Shown here one piece after another: positions 32,156 to 41,564 of a DNA stretch of 43,198 nucleotides (its first letter is position 1; the number at the start of each line of letters is the position of its first letter). The stretch covers positions 1 through 43,198 of the forward strand of contig JAUWLF010000026.1 of assembly GCA_030613785.1 (NCBI GenBank), read 5' to 3'. The position numbers were made by a program, and so were the translations under genes. This DNA is from Chloroflexota bacterium. Lineage in GTDB: Bacteria; Chloroflexota; Anaerolineae; UBA7937; B3-Chlor. Below the pieces are notes generated by a model, which had not been told where the DNA came from, did no database searches, and was given only the letters and a program-made list of their open reading frames with translations.

Positions 32156-33120
32156 TGCAACCTCTTCTGCAAGTGAACAACCTGAAGAAGTACTTTGCGA
32201 CAACACGAGGGCTTTGGGGCAGTCGCGGTGGAGATGTGCGTGCCGTGGATGGTGTCAGCCTGGCCATCCGGGAAGGGGAGACTCTGGGTCTCGTCGGGGA
32301 GTCAGGATGCGGCAAGTCCACTTTGGGGCGCACTATCATGCGACTGATCGAGCCCTCGGGCGGCGAGATTCTTTACAGGGGCCGCGACATCACGAAGCTT
32401 GGGGGACGTGACTTGCGAAGCGTTCGGCGCGAGATGCAGATGATCTTCCAAGACCCCTACTCGTCGTTGAATCCCAGACAGAAGGTGCGGCAGATTGTGG
32501 GAGCACCGCTGGAAGTCCACAAGCTAGGAACCCGAGAAGAGAGGCATCATAGGGTTGAAGAACTGCTGGAAAACGTTGGATTGCACAGCGCATACGCGGA
32601 TCGCTATCCTCACCAATTCAGTGGCGGGATGCGACAGCGCATCGGGATTGCTCGGGCCATCGCGTCGAATCCGAGTTTCCTCGTGGCGGATGAGCCGGTG
32701 TCGGCCCTTGATGTCTCCGTCCAAGTGCAGATCTTGAACCTGCTCAAAGACCTTCAGGATCAACTGGGCTTGACGATGCTCTTCATCGCCCACGATGTGA
32801 GTGTTGTGCAATACGTGAGCCACCGCGTAGCGTTGATGTACCTGGGTCGGTTGGTGGAGTTGGCAAACAGGGATGCCATCTACTCATCGCCCAAGCACCC
32901 ATATGCTCAGGCTCTCATGTCTGCGGTCCCTGTGCTCGATCCCGACGGTAGGCATGACAGAAGGATCCTGGAAGGGGATGTGCCTAGCCCGATTGATCCT
33001 CCCACTGGCTGCAGGTTCCATCCGAGGTGCTGGATCGCCGAAAAGAGGTGTGCGGAGGTGGAGCCCGAGTTCCGGGAGGTCGAGGAGAATCACTTCGTAG
33101 CCTGCCACCTTGCTGAGTAG
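32152..33120 (+). CDS. ABC transporter ATP-binding protein, DppF type
   Basis: 322 residues. DppF-like start [20 protein letters not shown], Walker [11 protein letters not shown]-loop [19 protein letters not shown], signature [16 protein letters not shown], Walker [16 protein letters not shown]-loop [20 protein letters not shown], and the C-terminal oligo_HPY extension with [16 protein letters not shown]. Last gene of the importer operon; translation coupled to the DppD-type gene. A weak hairpin (GCAC/GTGC, 33132-33146, then GTTTTG) may end the operon. Confidence 0.96.
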   Translation: MMQPLLQVNNLKKYFATTRGLWGSRGGDVRAVDGVSLAIREGETLGLVGESGCGKSTLGRTIMRLIEPSGGEILYRGRDITKLGGRDLRSVRREMQMIFQDPYSSLNPRQKVRQIVGAPLEVHKLGTREERHHRVEELLENVGLHSAYADRYPHQFSGGMRQRIGIARAIASNPSFLVADEPVSALDVSVQVQILNLLKDLQDQLGLTMLFIAHDVSVVQYVSHRVALMYLGRLVELANRDAIYSSPKHPYAQALMSAVPVLDPDGRHDRRILEGDVPSPIDPPTGCRFHPRCWIAEKRCAEVEPEFREVEENHFVACHLAE

Positions 33121-33321
33121 CTAGCGATACTGCACTAGGTTGGTGCGTTTTGTGCGACTCGGAGTGCCATTGCCGGGCTACGATGTCGTGGCAGCGACAT
33201 CCTACGCCAGACCTGGTGGGATACAAGGGTGTGACACTGGAGGCCCGTGGCTCAGGACAGGCAAGCCGGACTTCAGGTGTGATATCCAATCTCGTCGGGC
33301 GATGTGCACCACTGCTTTCCC

Positions 33322-34239
33322 CTAGACGCTTCCTTTGCCCGCGGTGGCCACGATCTCCAGCGGCACGGCTCCGGTCTCGATTAGGAACGATTTGACAGTG
33401 CAGAGGAACCTGTTGGTTTCTTCTGTGAGCACGAAGTGACCGCTGTACTCGAATATCTCCAGTCGCGCGCCCGGGATGCGCTCGGCAATCTGCTCAGACT
33501 GATCGGGGGGAGTTATCCAGTCGTAGCGCCCGGCCACCACGAGTGTTGGTGCTGTGATCTTGTGTAGTTCCGGGCGGAGATCCCACCCGGGAAGCGTTGT
33601 GCCGAACCCGTAGTTGAGCGGTTCGTGGTTCAGCGTCGCTCGTAGGTGGCCCTCCTCCTCCAGGCGCGGATCACCTGGTTTGTTCCAAGCGGTGTAAAGC
33701 CGCGTGAGATCCTTGTACATGTCGCGCATGTGTTGGGGGCTTTCGACTCTGGCCTCCCACAGAGCTGGCATGTGGCGCAGTTGCTCCGGATCCGCGCGTT
33801 CCTCGGCGATCTCCTTTGCCCGGCGGCTGAACTCCTCGTGGCACGCGGATGTTGTGAGTGCGATCAGGTGGGACACTCTGTCAGGGTATCGGGTGGCGTA
33901 GGTCATGGCTACCATACCACCGTAGGACCAGCCCAATAGGACCACCTTTTCGAGGCCCACGTACTCGCGCAGCGCCTCAAGGTCGTCCACATTGTTGTCC
34001 AGTGTGTAACTCTCGATGGGTCCTCGCTGAGAGCGGCCGTTGCCGCGGTGATCCACGTACACCAATTGCAGATAGTCCGCCAGCGGTGAGATCGTTGGCT
34101 TCCAGGCAGTATGATCGAAGCCGGGCCCACCATGGATGACAAAGCATACTCTCTTCTCAACCATTCTCTCATTGAAAGGCACAAGGCCCATGCCCTCCAC
34201 GTCGAAGTAGATCTTCGTTCCTCGGACGTTCGCGTACAT
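33322..34239 (-). CDS. Alpha/beta hydrolase, proline iminopeptidase-like (S33)
   Basis: 305 residues. N-terminal strand TKIYFDVEGMG, oxyanion motif HGGPG at residues 36-40, DHRGNGRSQRGP, nucleophile Ser 105 in GWSYGG, a helical cap (about 140-220), acid in VVAGRYDWITPPDQSEQIA, and the catalytic His in EYSGHFVLTEE. The HGGPG plus DxRGxGRS pair is diagnostic for the prolyl iminopeptidase group, which removes N-terminal proline or hydrolyses related amides and esters. No signal peptide. The ATG at 34239 follows AGGGAGA. Last gene of a minus-strand run that begins with the Gfo/Idh gene; convergent with the ABC importer operon, which might feed it peptides or amides. Confidence 0.92.
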   Translation of the reverse strand: MYANVRGTKIYFDVEGMGLVPFNERMVEKRVCFVIHGGPGFDHTAWKPTISPLADYLQLVYVDHRGNGRSQRGPIESYTLDNNVDDLEALREYVGLEKVVLLGWSYGGMVAMTYATRYPDRVSHLIALTTSACHEEFSRRAKEIAEERADPEQLRHMPALWEARVESPQHMRDMYKDLTRLYTAWNKPGDPRLEEEGHLRATLNHEPLNYGFGTTLPGWDLRPELHKITAPTLVVAGRYDWITPPDQSEQIAERIPGARLEIFEYSGHFVLTEETNRFLCTVKSFLIETGAVPLEIVATAGKGSV

Positions 34240-34363
34240 ACATGTCTCCCTTCAGTATGAACGATAGTCGCTGCGATGTGCTCCGCTTGTCTTAGCATCA
34301 AACCGCATTCAGTGAACTCGATTCATGGCGCCCTCCTTATCAGTCGTTTGACCCCTCGTTGAC

Positions 34364-35191
34364 TTATAGCGAAGCGAGAATCCCCTCCAGGAAGATCCGA
34401 CCTGCTTTGACATCCTCGACCCACTGCTGGCCGCTGATCTCACGCTCAATGGTGAGAGGCCCTTCGTAGCCCAAGGCCTCCAACTTCGCTATGAGGGCTG
34501 GGTAGTTGACCTGTCCTTGACCCAGGGGTTTTTCCGCCCCGAAGCTGCGCCCCGAGGTGGGATACTCCGCGTCCTTTGCATGAACGACTCGCACGTACGC
34601 ACCGATCATGTCCAGGGCATCTACGGGGTTACCGGTTCCATAGGCTAAGAGATTGGCCCCGTCAAAACTCACTCCCAGGTTGTCTGCCCCCACGTCCTCC
34701 AGAGTTCGCAGGAGGGTAAACGGGGTCTCCTGCCCTGTTTCCAGGAGGAAGCCCTGACCGTTTGTCTCGCAGTGGGCGGCGATGTCCGTCAACGCTTTGA
34801 TCACGCCAGCATAGAGGGGGTTGGACGGGCTCTCGGGAATGAAGCCCACGTGAGTCGATATGTTTGCAACGCCAAGCCCTCGGGCGAAGTCGGAGCTTCG
34901 TTTGAGAACCCGCATGCGCAGTTCGCGGGTGTGCGGCGGGACGAGACCAATCGTGGTGGGACCATCGATGATATCCCACACGGACTTTCCCGGAAGCCCG
35001 GTCCAGATTGACGTGATCTCAACCCGGCTGGCCCGGCAGGCGATCTTCAGTTCATCGCTCACTTCGTCGTTCAGCCAGTCAGCATCCCAGCATACGACCT
35101 CGCACGTTGGAAAGCCGAGATCGCGCACTCGCTCCATGAGAGCCGTTGGCGTTCCATCACGTGAGCTGACCAACACTCCTATTCGCATCAT
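34364..35191 (-). CDS. Sugar-phosphate isomerase/epimerase-like TIM-barrel protein
   Basis: 275 residues of the AP endonuclease 2/xylose-isomerase-like TIM-barrel superfamily (IolE/IolI/UxaE-related). Typical barrel features with metal ligands: MRVLKRSSDFARGLGVANIS followed by THVGF (His), GQGFLLETGQETP (Glu), NLGVSFDGANLLAYG (Asp), VRVVHAKDAEY (His), and GPLTIEREISG (Glu). That supports a metal-dependent isomerase or epimerase acting on a keto-sugar or inositol-like compound in the cytoplasm. AAGGAGG lies 12 nt before the first of two tandem ATGs. In the minus-strand catabolic run, 125 nt before the hydrolase gene. Confidence 0.88.
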   Translation of the reverse strand: MMRIGVLVSSRDGTPTALMERVRDLGFPTCEVVCWDADWLNDEVSDELKIACRASRVEITSIWTGLPGKSVWDIIDGPTTIGLVPPHTRELRMRVLKRSSDFARGLGVANISTHVGFIPESPSNPLYAGVIKALTDIAAHCETNGQGFLLETGQETPFTLLRTLEDVGADNLGVSFDGANLLAYGTGNPVDALDMIGAYVRVVHAKDAEYPTSGRSFGAEKPLGQGQVNYPALIAKLEALGYEGPLTIEREISGQQWVEDVKAGRIFLEGILASL

Positions 35192-35339
35192 GACCGGTTC
35201 AAGCCTCCTTCGCAGAACTTGTTTTGTTCACATATGGGACTGCATTCCAGTTGCCCGCAACGGCCGCGCCGAGCTTGGTGGGATAGGTCACCCAAGGCAG
35301 TGAGTAGTCCCGTTTGCTCGCGACTACGGTAGCACATCT

Positions 35340-36710
35340 TCAAACGCAGGAGCTACCCAGAACTGGCTCTAGACCGAGGCCGAAGTAAGTATTGGGATTG
35401 TTGTACAGCCAATCGGCCGCGATGTCCAGTGCCTCGCTTTCCTCCATCCAACGCCGCTCGACCATTTCGGTCAGCGCTGAGGCGATCACCTGGCGGGCTA
35501 TCTTGAGATGCGCCACGGTGTACTCCGGCATGTCTCCGTATTGACGGTCGCCATAGTCGCCTCCAAATCCGTGGACCTTGGAATGGGGCACAGTGAGTAT
35601 GGCACGTTGGAGCATCTCCTCCGCATACCAGGGGTCCAGGATGTAGAGCCAACAGCAGTTAAGGGAAACATTGGGGTAGTTCCGCGCCAAGAAAAGGAGG
35701 TCACCCATATAGGGCCAATTGCCGTGGAATATGTCGAACCGGACCTGCTGATGTAACTCTAGGACGGGCCTCAAGTAGGCGGCGTTTGCGCGATCTACTC
35801 GGTGGTACTGGCGAGCTATGTGTCCCGTGTGTATTTGCACTGGGAACTCGAGCTCCCTTGCAAAGCGCATGTACTGATGGAACAGGAAGTCGTCGAGGGG
35901 CTTCGACTCAGGCCACCCAAAGACCGTACGTGGATTGCCCAACATGCGGTTGAAGATCCGTTCCGCGTCGCTGCGAGGGACCATCTCATAGTCTAGGGAT
36001 CGATTGTAAGCGCTTTGGTCTTTCAGCCCCACAGCGCCGCGCTCCTTGGCGCGCTGCAAGACGTCGAAGACGGACTCCAGGAACTCGTCCAAAGAAGTGA
36101 TATGCCTGTCGGCCCAGTTACCGATTTGCTGCATCCCCTCCCAATCGCGCGCACTCTGAGGGTGATGCGCCACCACGTGAAACAGGGACAGAGAGACAAG
36201 CACGCGCCAATGGTCCGGGAATGTCTGCTCGCCACTCAGGTACCTGCCAAAATCGCACTGAGGCCTGCCCAGGGGATCAGTGAGGATCATTCGGATGTTG
36301 GCTTCCTCCATGATGCGCCAGTATGATTCATCTGTGCGGAGGGAGTTCATCTGCTCCCGGACTCGTATCAGAGCTGCTAGCGACATCTCTGCTTCGCCGT
36401 ATATGTCCTGCAGGATGAGCCGTGTGACCCGAGCGTTGACAGTGTGCTGAATACGATTCCAGATGGACTCAAAGACCGGCCACTTCTTTTCCGTCGGCAC
36501 ATCAGGATTCCGAAGCACCTGGAGGGTGTCCTGGTCCGCGCCGGCCGACACAAGGTCCAACTCGATATACCCAACGCTCAATGCAGAGATAGGCTCTTTG
36601 ATGGGCACGCAGTACTCCGGTCCCACCATGTGTTCGTGAGTGTCTATCACAGGCAGGGCGGAGACGCGGGCGAGGATGCTATCGAACAAGGGTGATGGCT
36701 TATGCAACAT
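35340..36710 (-). CDS. Amidohydrolase-superfamily protein (uronate-isomerase-like TIM barrel)
   Basis: 456 residues. Metal-binding start VIDTHEHM (residues about 24-31), a His in QIHTGH after strand 5, DIFHGNWPYMGD (His, strand 6), and GGDYG (Asp, strand 8). The THEH start, the FHGN and the size match the Amidohydro_2/uronate-isomerase-like branch rather than ureases. Reaction could be hydrolysis, decarboxylation or isomerisation of an acidic sugar. The ATG at 36710 is preferred (AAGGAGAG 5 nt before it); the frame extends to 36791 without family similarity. Located between the kinase and the TIM-barrel isomerase genes. Confidence 0.85.
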   Translation of the reverse strand: MLHKPSPLFDSILARVSALPVIDTHEHMVGPEYCVPIKEPISALSVGYIELDLVSAGADQDTLQVLRNPDVPTEKKWPVFESIWNRIQHTVNARVTRLILQDIYGEAEMSLAALIRVREQMNSLRTDESYWRIMEEANIRMILTDPLGRPQCDFGRYLSGEQTFPDHWRVLVSLSLFHVVAHHPQSARDWEGMQQIGNWADRHITSLDEFLESVFDVLQRAKERGAVGLKDQSAYNRSLDYEMVPRSDAERIFNRMLGNPRTVFGWPESKPLDDFLFHQYMRFARELEFPVQIHTGHIARQYHRVDRANAAYLRPVLELHQQVRFDIFHGNWPYMGDLLFLARNYPNVSLNCCWLYILDPWYAEEMLQRAILTVPHSKVHGFGGDYGDRQYGDMPEYTVAHLKIARQVIASALTEMVERRWMEESEALDIAADWLYNNPNTYFGLGLEPVLGSSCV

Positions 36711-36849
36711 CCTACTCTCCTTACCGGCGCGATTGAGCCTCACCAATGCAACACAGTCCAGCATTGTCGGTGCGTCGGCATCCTCTATCAAGGGTCTGCT
36801 TCTGTGCAGTGTTGGCTGGCCGCATCGCTGCCGGTCCCCGCATCCGCAC

Positions 36850-38346
36850 CTAGGCGACGTGTGCCTGTGACAGGCGGGGGAACTCTCCTTTCAAGGACTC
36901 GTAGACGTTCCGATAAACGTCAAACAGTTGGCGGTACAGTGCGTGGGCAGTCATATCTGGCTCCACGGTGCCAGCAACGCTTATGAAGCGCTCGATATCG
37001 CTCCAACCGGTAAACAGGCCAACGCCCTTGCCCGCCACGAAAGCTGCGCCCAGTGAGGAGCCCGGGTGCTGAGCGATCTCTTCCAAAGGGATGCCCAATA
37101 CATCCGCTGTGACCTGCTTCCACAGGGCAGAGCGCGCTCCTCCATTGCTCACTCGACACCTGGTCGCGCTCAGACCTCGTTCGGCCAAGACAGCCAAGTG
37201 GTGCCGAAAGCCGTAGGCAATCCCCTCTAGGATGGCTCTATGCACGTGGGCACGCGTATGACTTAGGGTCAGGCCCATGATAACGCCACGAGCCAAGGGA
37301 TCATTCACCGGCGTCTTCTCGCCTAGGAAATACGGTAGCAAAACGAGACCGTCACTGCCAGGCGCAACGGAACTCGCTTCGGCGTCCAGCACTGCATAGT
37401 CAGCATTCGGGGCGAAGTTGTCCCGGAACCATTTGATGATGCTACCACTGGCGGCCATGCAGCCGTTGATGAGGTACTTTCCGGGGATGACGTGGTAATC
37501 CAAGAAGAGTCGCGCGTCCACCACCGGCCTATCCAAGTGGTAGAGGATATCGCCGGCCCCCCCCAACTTCACGAGCAGGTCGCCCGGCTCTTTGATTCCG
37601 GCGGAGAAGGCCGAGGCGATGTGATCGGCGCTGCCAGCCACAACAGGCGTTCCGCGGAGTAAGCCTGTGTGGTGGGCGGCTTCTGACGTAAGCTCTCCCA
37701 CGACGTCGCTCGGCCAGTGGACCTCACCCAACCAGTCCCGGGATATCGTGCTCAGCCTGAGGAGTGAGTCGTCCCAGTCTTGGCGGTGCAGATCAAACAG
37801 GCCACTCTCCAAAGCCCAGTTGCGCTCGCAAGAGAACGTTCCTGTCAGCCTGTAGACGATGTAGTCATAGGAGCCCATGACACGAGCTGCCTGGGAGATC
37901 GTCTCGGGTTCGTGTCGTCGCAACCACAGTAGCTTGGGCCCGATGCTCTGCTGCGTGATGGCACTGCCAGTCATGTGCAGCACATCGTCGCTGTCGACCT
38001 GCGCCCGGAAATGCCAGATCTCCTCCTGAGAGCGAGCATCGTTTTGCTGGATGGATGGACGCAAAACGCGGCCCTGAGCATCCAGTAGAATCAAGGTCGG
38101 CACCATCCCACTAGCCCCCACCGCCAGCACCTCATCTGCCCTGATTCCGGCTGTGGACAGACAGGCTTGCGTCACCTCTGCCACATTGCCCCACCAATGA
38201 TCAGGATCCTCTTCCGCCCAGCCTATCTATGGTGAACGCAGGATAGCGGCAGCCTCGGCCTCAGCTACGATTCCCTGTTCTGGATGCAGGAGGATCACCT
38301 TAGTGGCGGTGGTACCGATGTCGATGCCAAGGACGTAACTGCCCAT
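36850..38346 (-). pseudogene. FGGY carbohydrate kinase (xylulokinase-like) with in-frame amber codon
   Basis: Read from the ATG at 38346 the frame encodes the complete family: the N-terminal phosphate-binding strand YVLGIDIGTTATKVILL, then WAEEDPDHWW, and the C-terminal ATP-binding half (KLGGAGDILYHL, NGGARSALWKQVTADVLGIP, GSSLGAAFVAG). With 498 codons it matches the usual length. However, codon 40 is TAG (38227-38229), between LRSP and IGWAEEDP, with no frameshift on either side. Downstream of it the longest frame starts at 38184, which would lack the ATP-phosphate site. Either a recent nonsense mutation, readthrough or a sequence error. The gene's real stop is also TAG, so amber is not generally reassigned. 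Sugar specificity (xylulose, glycerol, other) cannot be told. Confidence 0.88.
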
Positions 38347-38413
38347 CGACTGTCTCACTCTTTCTTGTCACTGCAGACGTGCGAACTCAGATTAGCGTCA
38401 GACCAGGACTTGA

Positions 38414-39220
38414 TCACCTGACCTTGCGCACCTCCGCCACAAACGCCTTCACTCGCTCAAGGTCCACAGGGTTCCATGTGTAGCCATCCACTTTCAGACT
38501 AGAACCCACGATTACACCATCCGCCACCGTCAGGAACTGGGCGATGTTGTCCACGCGTGCACCTGTGTTCAGGAGCACCGGCACAGTGTCGCCCACCGCC
38601 CCCTTGGCTTCGCGGACAAACCGGACATCTGGTTCGGCTCCAGCCATGGGCCCAGCAATGAGGATGGCATCCACCAAGGTAGAGACGACGGCGCTCTTGG
38701 CTCGCTGCGCTACGCTCCGGTTGCCCAAGGGTGATGCGAATTCCGGGGTGATATTGGCGAAGATCCGTACGTCTTTGGCGTGGATCTCGTGACGGTAGCG
38801 ATACAGGGCGGCTGCATCAGGAGCCCATATCCCCATGTCACTCTCATAGACGCCAGTCACGACTTCTCGAATGAACGCGGCCCCGGTGGCCTTGGCGATA
38901 GCAAGGGCAGCCACTGGATCCCACAGGAAGTCTACACCGAACGGCCTATCGGTAGGACGCAGCTCTGTAATGACACGGGTCATCACCGACACCGCTTCGA
39001 AATCGGCGCGGAGGGCATAAGGCCGATCATCCTCGTTGCAGAACATAACTGCGTCTACACCACCCTCAAGCAGCTGAGCGACATCCTTGCGGACCCAATC
39101 GACAAGACCATCTACACCGGCCGAAGGATCATACCTGGGAGTGCCCGGTAGCGCTGGTAGATGGGCCATGGCGATCACCGGCTTGGCGCAACCGAACATC
39201 TCCTTGGGCAGATTCGACAT
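38414..39220 (-). CDS. BtpA/SgcQ-family TIM-barrel protein
   Basis: 268 residues, full length for the BtpA family (PF03437). Hallmarks: KPVIAMAHLPALPGTPRYDP at the start, GVDAVMFCNEDDRPYAL, GVDFLWDPVAALAIAKATGA, ANITPEFASPLG, and the terminal GVIVGSSLKVDG phosphate-binding-like loop of a TIM barrel. The name comes from a cyanobacterial protein affecting photosystem I, but homologues such as SgcQ lie in sugar-utilisation clusters and are probably enzymes of unknown reaction. Here it sits between the kinase and the Gfo/Idh oxidoreductase, supporting the catabolic reading. Confidence 0.93.
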   Translation of the reverse strand: MSNLPKEMFGCAKPVIAMAHLPALPGTPRYDPSAGVDGLVDWVRKDVAQLLEGGVDAVMFCNEDDRPYALRADFEAVSVMTRVITELRPTDRPFGVDFLWDPVAALAIAKATGAAFIREVVTGVYESDMGIWAPDAAALYRYRHEIHAKDVRIFANITPEFASPLGNRSVAQRAKSAVVSTLVDAILIAGPMAGAEPDVRFVREAKGAVGDTVPVLLNTGARVDNIAQFLTVADGVIVGSSLKVDGYTWNPVDLERVKAFVAEVRKVR

Positions 39221-39487
39221 CTGAACTTCCCTCGTGATAGTTGTCAGCCCAGGGCGGCTTTCATCAGGCCTGGGCGACTCTCGCTGCGCGTCAACCGCTC
39301 CCCGTCCAGGGGAACCTGGAGTGGTTCACGCCTAGCGGTGAGACGCCGACTGCGCTGCCTTGTCTCGTTGTTCCGTGAATAGGGGAGCGTACGCAAACTT
39401 CTGGTCGGTTTGGCAACATACTCTCTGCAAGTTGTGCAAACATCTCGTGCCTGTGCAGCATGCTGCCATCATGCTGTACGCCCAAGC
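39221..39487. other. Intergenic spacer with hairpin
   Basis: Contains a 7-bp inverted repeat GCCCAGG/CCTGGGC (39247-39253, 39269-39275) with a 15-nt loop, downstream of the Gfo/Idh gene and just upstream of the BtpA-family gene in transcription order. No gene seen. Confidence 0.45.
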
Positions 39488-40741
39488 TTATGTGGTGTGA
39501 AGCACCTCAGCGCCTCTGCCTTGCTGGATGAGAGGCACAAATGTCTCGAGCTCTCGCTGAACAGCAGAATTGGTCAAGTCTACGGTTCTGCGTTGCTGAG
39601 CAGACATATACGCCGCCATTACCAGCTTCGTGATCTCCAGCCCGTAGCTCCAAGGCAAGAACGCGTCTTTGCCCTCCAGAAATGCCTTCGAGGCATCCTC
39701 GTTTTCGTCAGGGTAACCATACAGATCTGGTTCGTTGTACTGCACCGCCAGCAGACCGCGCGACGCAGTAGCCTTTTCGAGAGCCGTCTCCGCATTGGCA
39801 GTTTCTTCTGCGCAAACGTCACCGATGAACACTTGAAGCGGCGAATTGAGTGTGTTGATCTCGAATGCGTAGCCGGGCCCCATACCATCCATGAAGAGCC
39901 GCAACCCCTGCTTTTCGAACATCCATGAATTAGTGAACTGTGCCTTTGCTATCTGGCCAGTGTCAGGATTCCTGTAGGTGATGATACCGGTTGTGAAATC
40001 CTCTGCAGGGGTTCTTGTGTAGTCTACGCCAAAGTCCCTCAAGAGCTTTTCTCGCCATTGAGGCAATCCCCACTTGAGCAGAGCACAGTCCGCTGACACA
40101 GAGATGGGCTGCAGAAACGTCGGCGATTTGCCCAGAGGAGTCAAGGTGTACCAACCGACGGCGATACTGTGACAACCCATGTCACTGAGAACACCACCGC
40201 CTTGTTTCGTGGGGTCCCAGAACCATGCCTCGTGTGGGCCTCCATGCTCTTCGGCGGAGCGGGTCAGTACGAGTGGCCCCATGGCCCTTTGCTGCGGTTC
40301 GAGCTGCGCCAATTGTGCGCGGATAGGTTTCATGAAGATTTGGTTCTCGAAGTAGGCAGTCTTAAGTTCGGCCTCTCTGGCCAAGTCGACCATGCGCTGC
40401 GCTTCCTCTACATTTCGGCCAAGCGGTTTTTCGCATATGACCCCTTTCAGTGCGGCGCCACGCTTCTTCGCATCCACGATTTGTTCCATTGTCTCGACGC
40501 GGGCGAGATTTGGTGTATAGATCGCTATTGCGTCAACGTGATTAGCCATGTCAGCAATGCTTGGGTAGATGACTCCCTCTCCGAACCCATTCTGCCTAAC
40601 CATAGCCGAGAGCTGTTCTGCTCTTGCTGCTCCCTGAGAGGTTATTCCGGCGATCTCCATGCAACTCACCTGCATGAGTGCTCGAGCATGGAACTTGGCC
40701 ACGAATCCGGCACCGACTACTCCCAACCTCATCAGTTCCAT
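39488..40741 (-). CDS. Gfo/Idh/MocA-family oxidoreductase
   Basis: 417 residues. Rossmann start LGVVGAGFVAKFHARALMQV, AIAIYTPNLARVETMEQIVD, the catalytic/nicotinamide motif ICEKPLGRNVEEAQRMVDLA (EKP), and the substrate-domain motif LSDMGCHSIAVGW with the D-x-x-x-H pair. These NAD(P)-dependent enzymes oxidise or reduce sugars, inositols and their derivatives. The ATG at 40741 follows AAGGGAAGAG. First gene of the minus-strand run that continues with BtpA, kinase, amidohydrolase, isomerase and hydrolase genes; it probably oxidises the sugar released after import. Confidence 0.93.
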   Translation of the reverse strand: MELMRLGVVGAGFVAKFHARALMQVSCMEIAGITSQGAARAEQLSAMVRQNGFGEGVIYPSIADMANHVDAIAIYTPNLARVETMEQIVDAKKRGAALKGVICEKPLGRNVEEAQRMVDLAREAELKTAYFENQIFMKPIRAQLAQLEPQQRAMGPLVLTRSAEEHGGPHEAWFWDPTKQGGGVLSDMGCHSIAVGWYTLTPLGKSPTFLQPISVSADCALLKWGLPQWREKLLRDFGVDYTRTPAEDFTTGIITYRNPDTGQIAKAQFTNSWMFEKQGLRLFMDGMGPGYAFEINTLNSPLQVFIGDVCAEETANAETALEKATASRGLLAVQYNEPDLYGYPDENEDASKAFLEGKDAFLPWSYGLEITKLVMAAYMSAQQRRTVDLTNSAVQRELETFVPLIQQGRGAEVLHTT

Positions 40742-40804
40742 TGTATGTACTCTTCCCTTTCTACCTAGTCAGGGTCAACTCGGCACGGCAACAGGGGCAA
40801 TCCC

Positions 40805-40810
40805 ATTATA
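40805..40810 (-). promoter_or_regulatory. -10 box of the minus-strand catabolic run
   Basis: Consensus TATAAT on the minus strand, about 65 nt before the Gfo/Idh start. The -35 region at the matching distance is poor (CTGCGC), so an activator might be needed. Confidence 0.45.
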
Positions 40811-40842
40811 CACCATTACCCGGTTGTGCGCAGCGCCCTCAG

Positions 40843-41376
40843 CTACTCTTCGGGCGAATGATACGGGCTGTGGATGATTTGTGTCCATGCCGACAGATCT
40901 TCTATGTGAACCGAGTCTCCGACCGAGTCACCACCCGATGTGAGTGGTCGTGTGGTGCCACATCTGCCGCCAACCTCAGCAAGTAGACTGCCCGAATGCT
41001 GCGGTTGGCCACCTGTTCTGTGCCCGTTTCTAAGGCCAGGATATGTCCGCTGCTCCCAACTCCCATTCCAGCGTTTAACGCTGCGACGGGCCCGGCGATT
41101 ACTAGAGTGCGCCCCATCGTAGTTGTGCCTGGTGTAGTGTTGAACGAAGGTCAGCGGGGTTCCTCCGGTATTCTCCCACCAGCATATCCGGTCGTTGTAG
41201 TACGCGGCGCTGAGAACATCGACATCGCCGTCTCCATCGACATCCGCGGCGTAGACAGACCGTGCCCTGTTGAAGTCATCGTGAATATCGTGGCGAGTGA
41301 AGAACTGTGGAGAGGGTAAGGCAGAGAGCGCTGATAGCAAGAGTAGAAGCCCGGCGATGGCCAATCGGCTTCTCAC
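40843..41376 (-). pseudogene. Truncated FG-GAP/VCBS-repeat secreted protein
   Basis: Minus-strand frame that starts as a secreted protein: signal peptide MRSRLAIAGLLLLLSALSAL, then one FG-GAP/VCBS repeat with the calcium-binding-like DVDGDGDVDVL, and NDRICWWENTGG, and the start of a second repeat ending at about YTRHNYDGA (near 41106). After that the sequence loses the pattern and reads as random Arg/Ser-rich residues to the stop. Full proteins of this kind carry many repeats over several hundred residues, so this is a 3'-truncated remnant. It lies directly beside the right long repeat, at the edge of the catabolic cluster. Calling it broken is confident; its former role (adhesion or binding outside the cell) is a family guess. 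Confidence 0.75.
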
Positions 41377-41415
41377 GGTAGTCCCTCCTCCTCTTGGGCA
41401 CCCGCGGCAATTGAT

Positions 41416-41543
41416 GACAGCCAGGACGAGGCCGGTGTCTCAGACTATCATGGAAGTGGAGGCGAAGTCACCAGATTGTAGCACGAATGGGGAAAGAGGG
41501 CAATCCAGGTTGCCGACAGCAGGACGAGGCCCTGTGTTTCAGA
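41416..41543. repeat. Pair of short direct repeats next to the right long repeat
   Basis: Two imperfect copies of a 29/28-bp sequence: GACAGC-(C)AGGACGAGGCC-nnTGT-TCAGA at 41416-41444 and 41515-41543, with one single-base gap and three mismatches by eye, about 99 bp apart and 22 bp before the right 820-bp repeat. Confidence 0.6.
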
Positions 41544-41564
41544 AGTGGATGTGTCAGTATCTGC

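Noticed and set aside
36850-38346. Amber codon reassigned to an amino acid (pyrrolysine-like or alternative code)
   Set aside because: TAG ends several intact genes here, including ligA and the kinase gene itself, and no pyl genes are seen.
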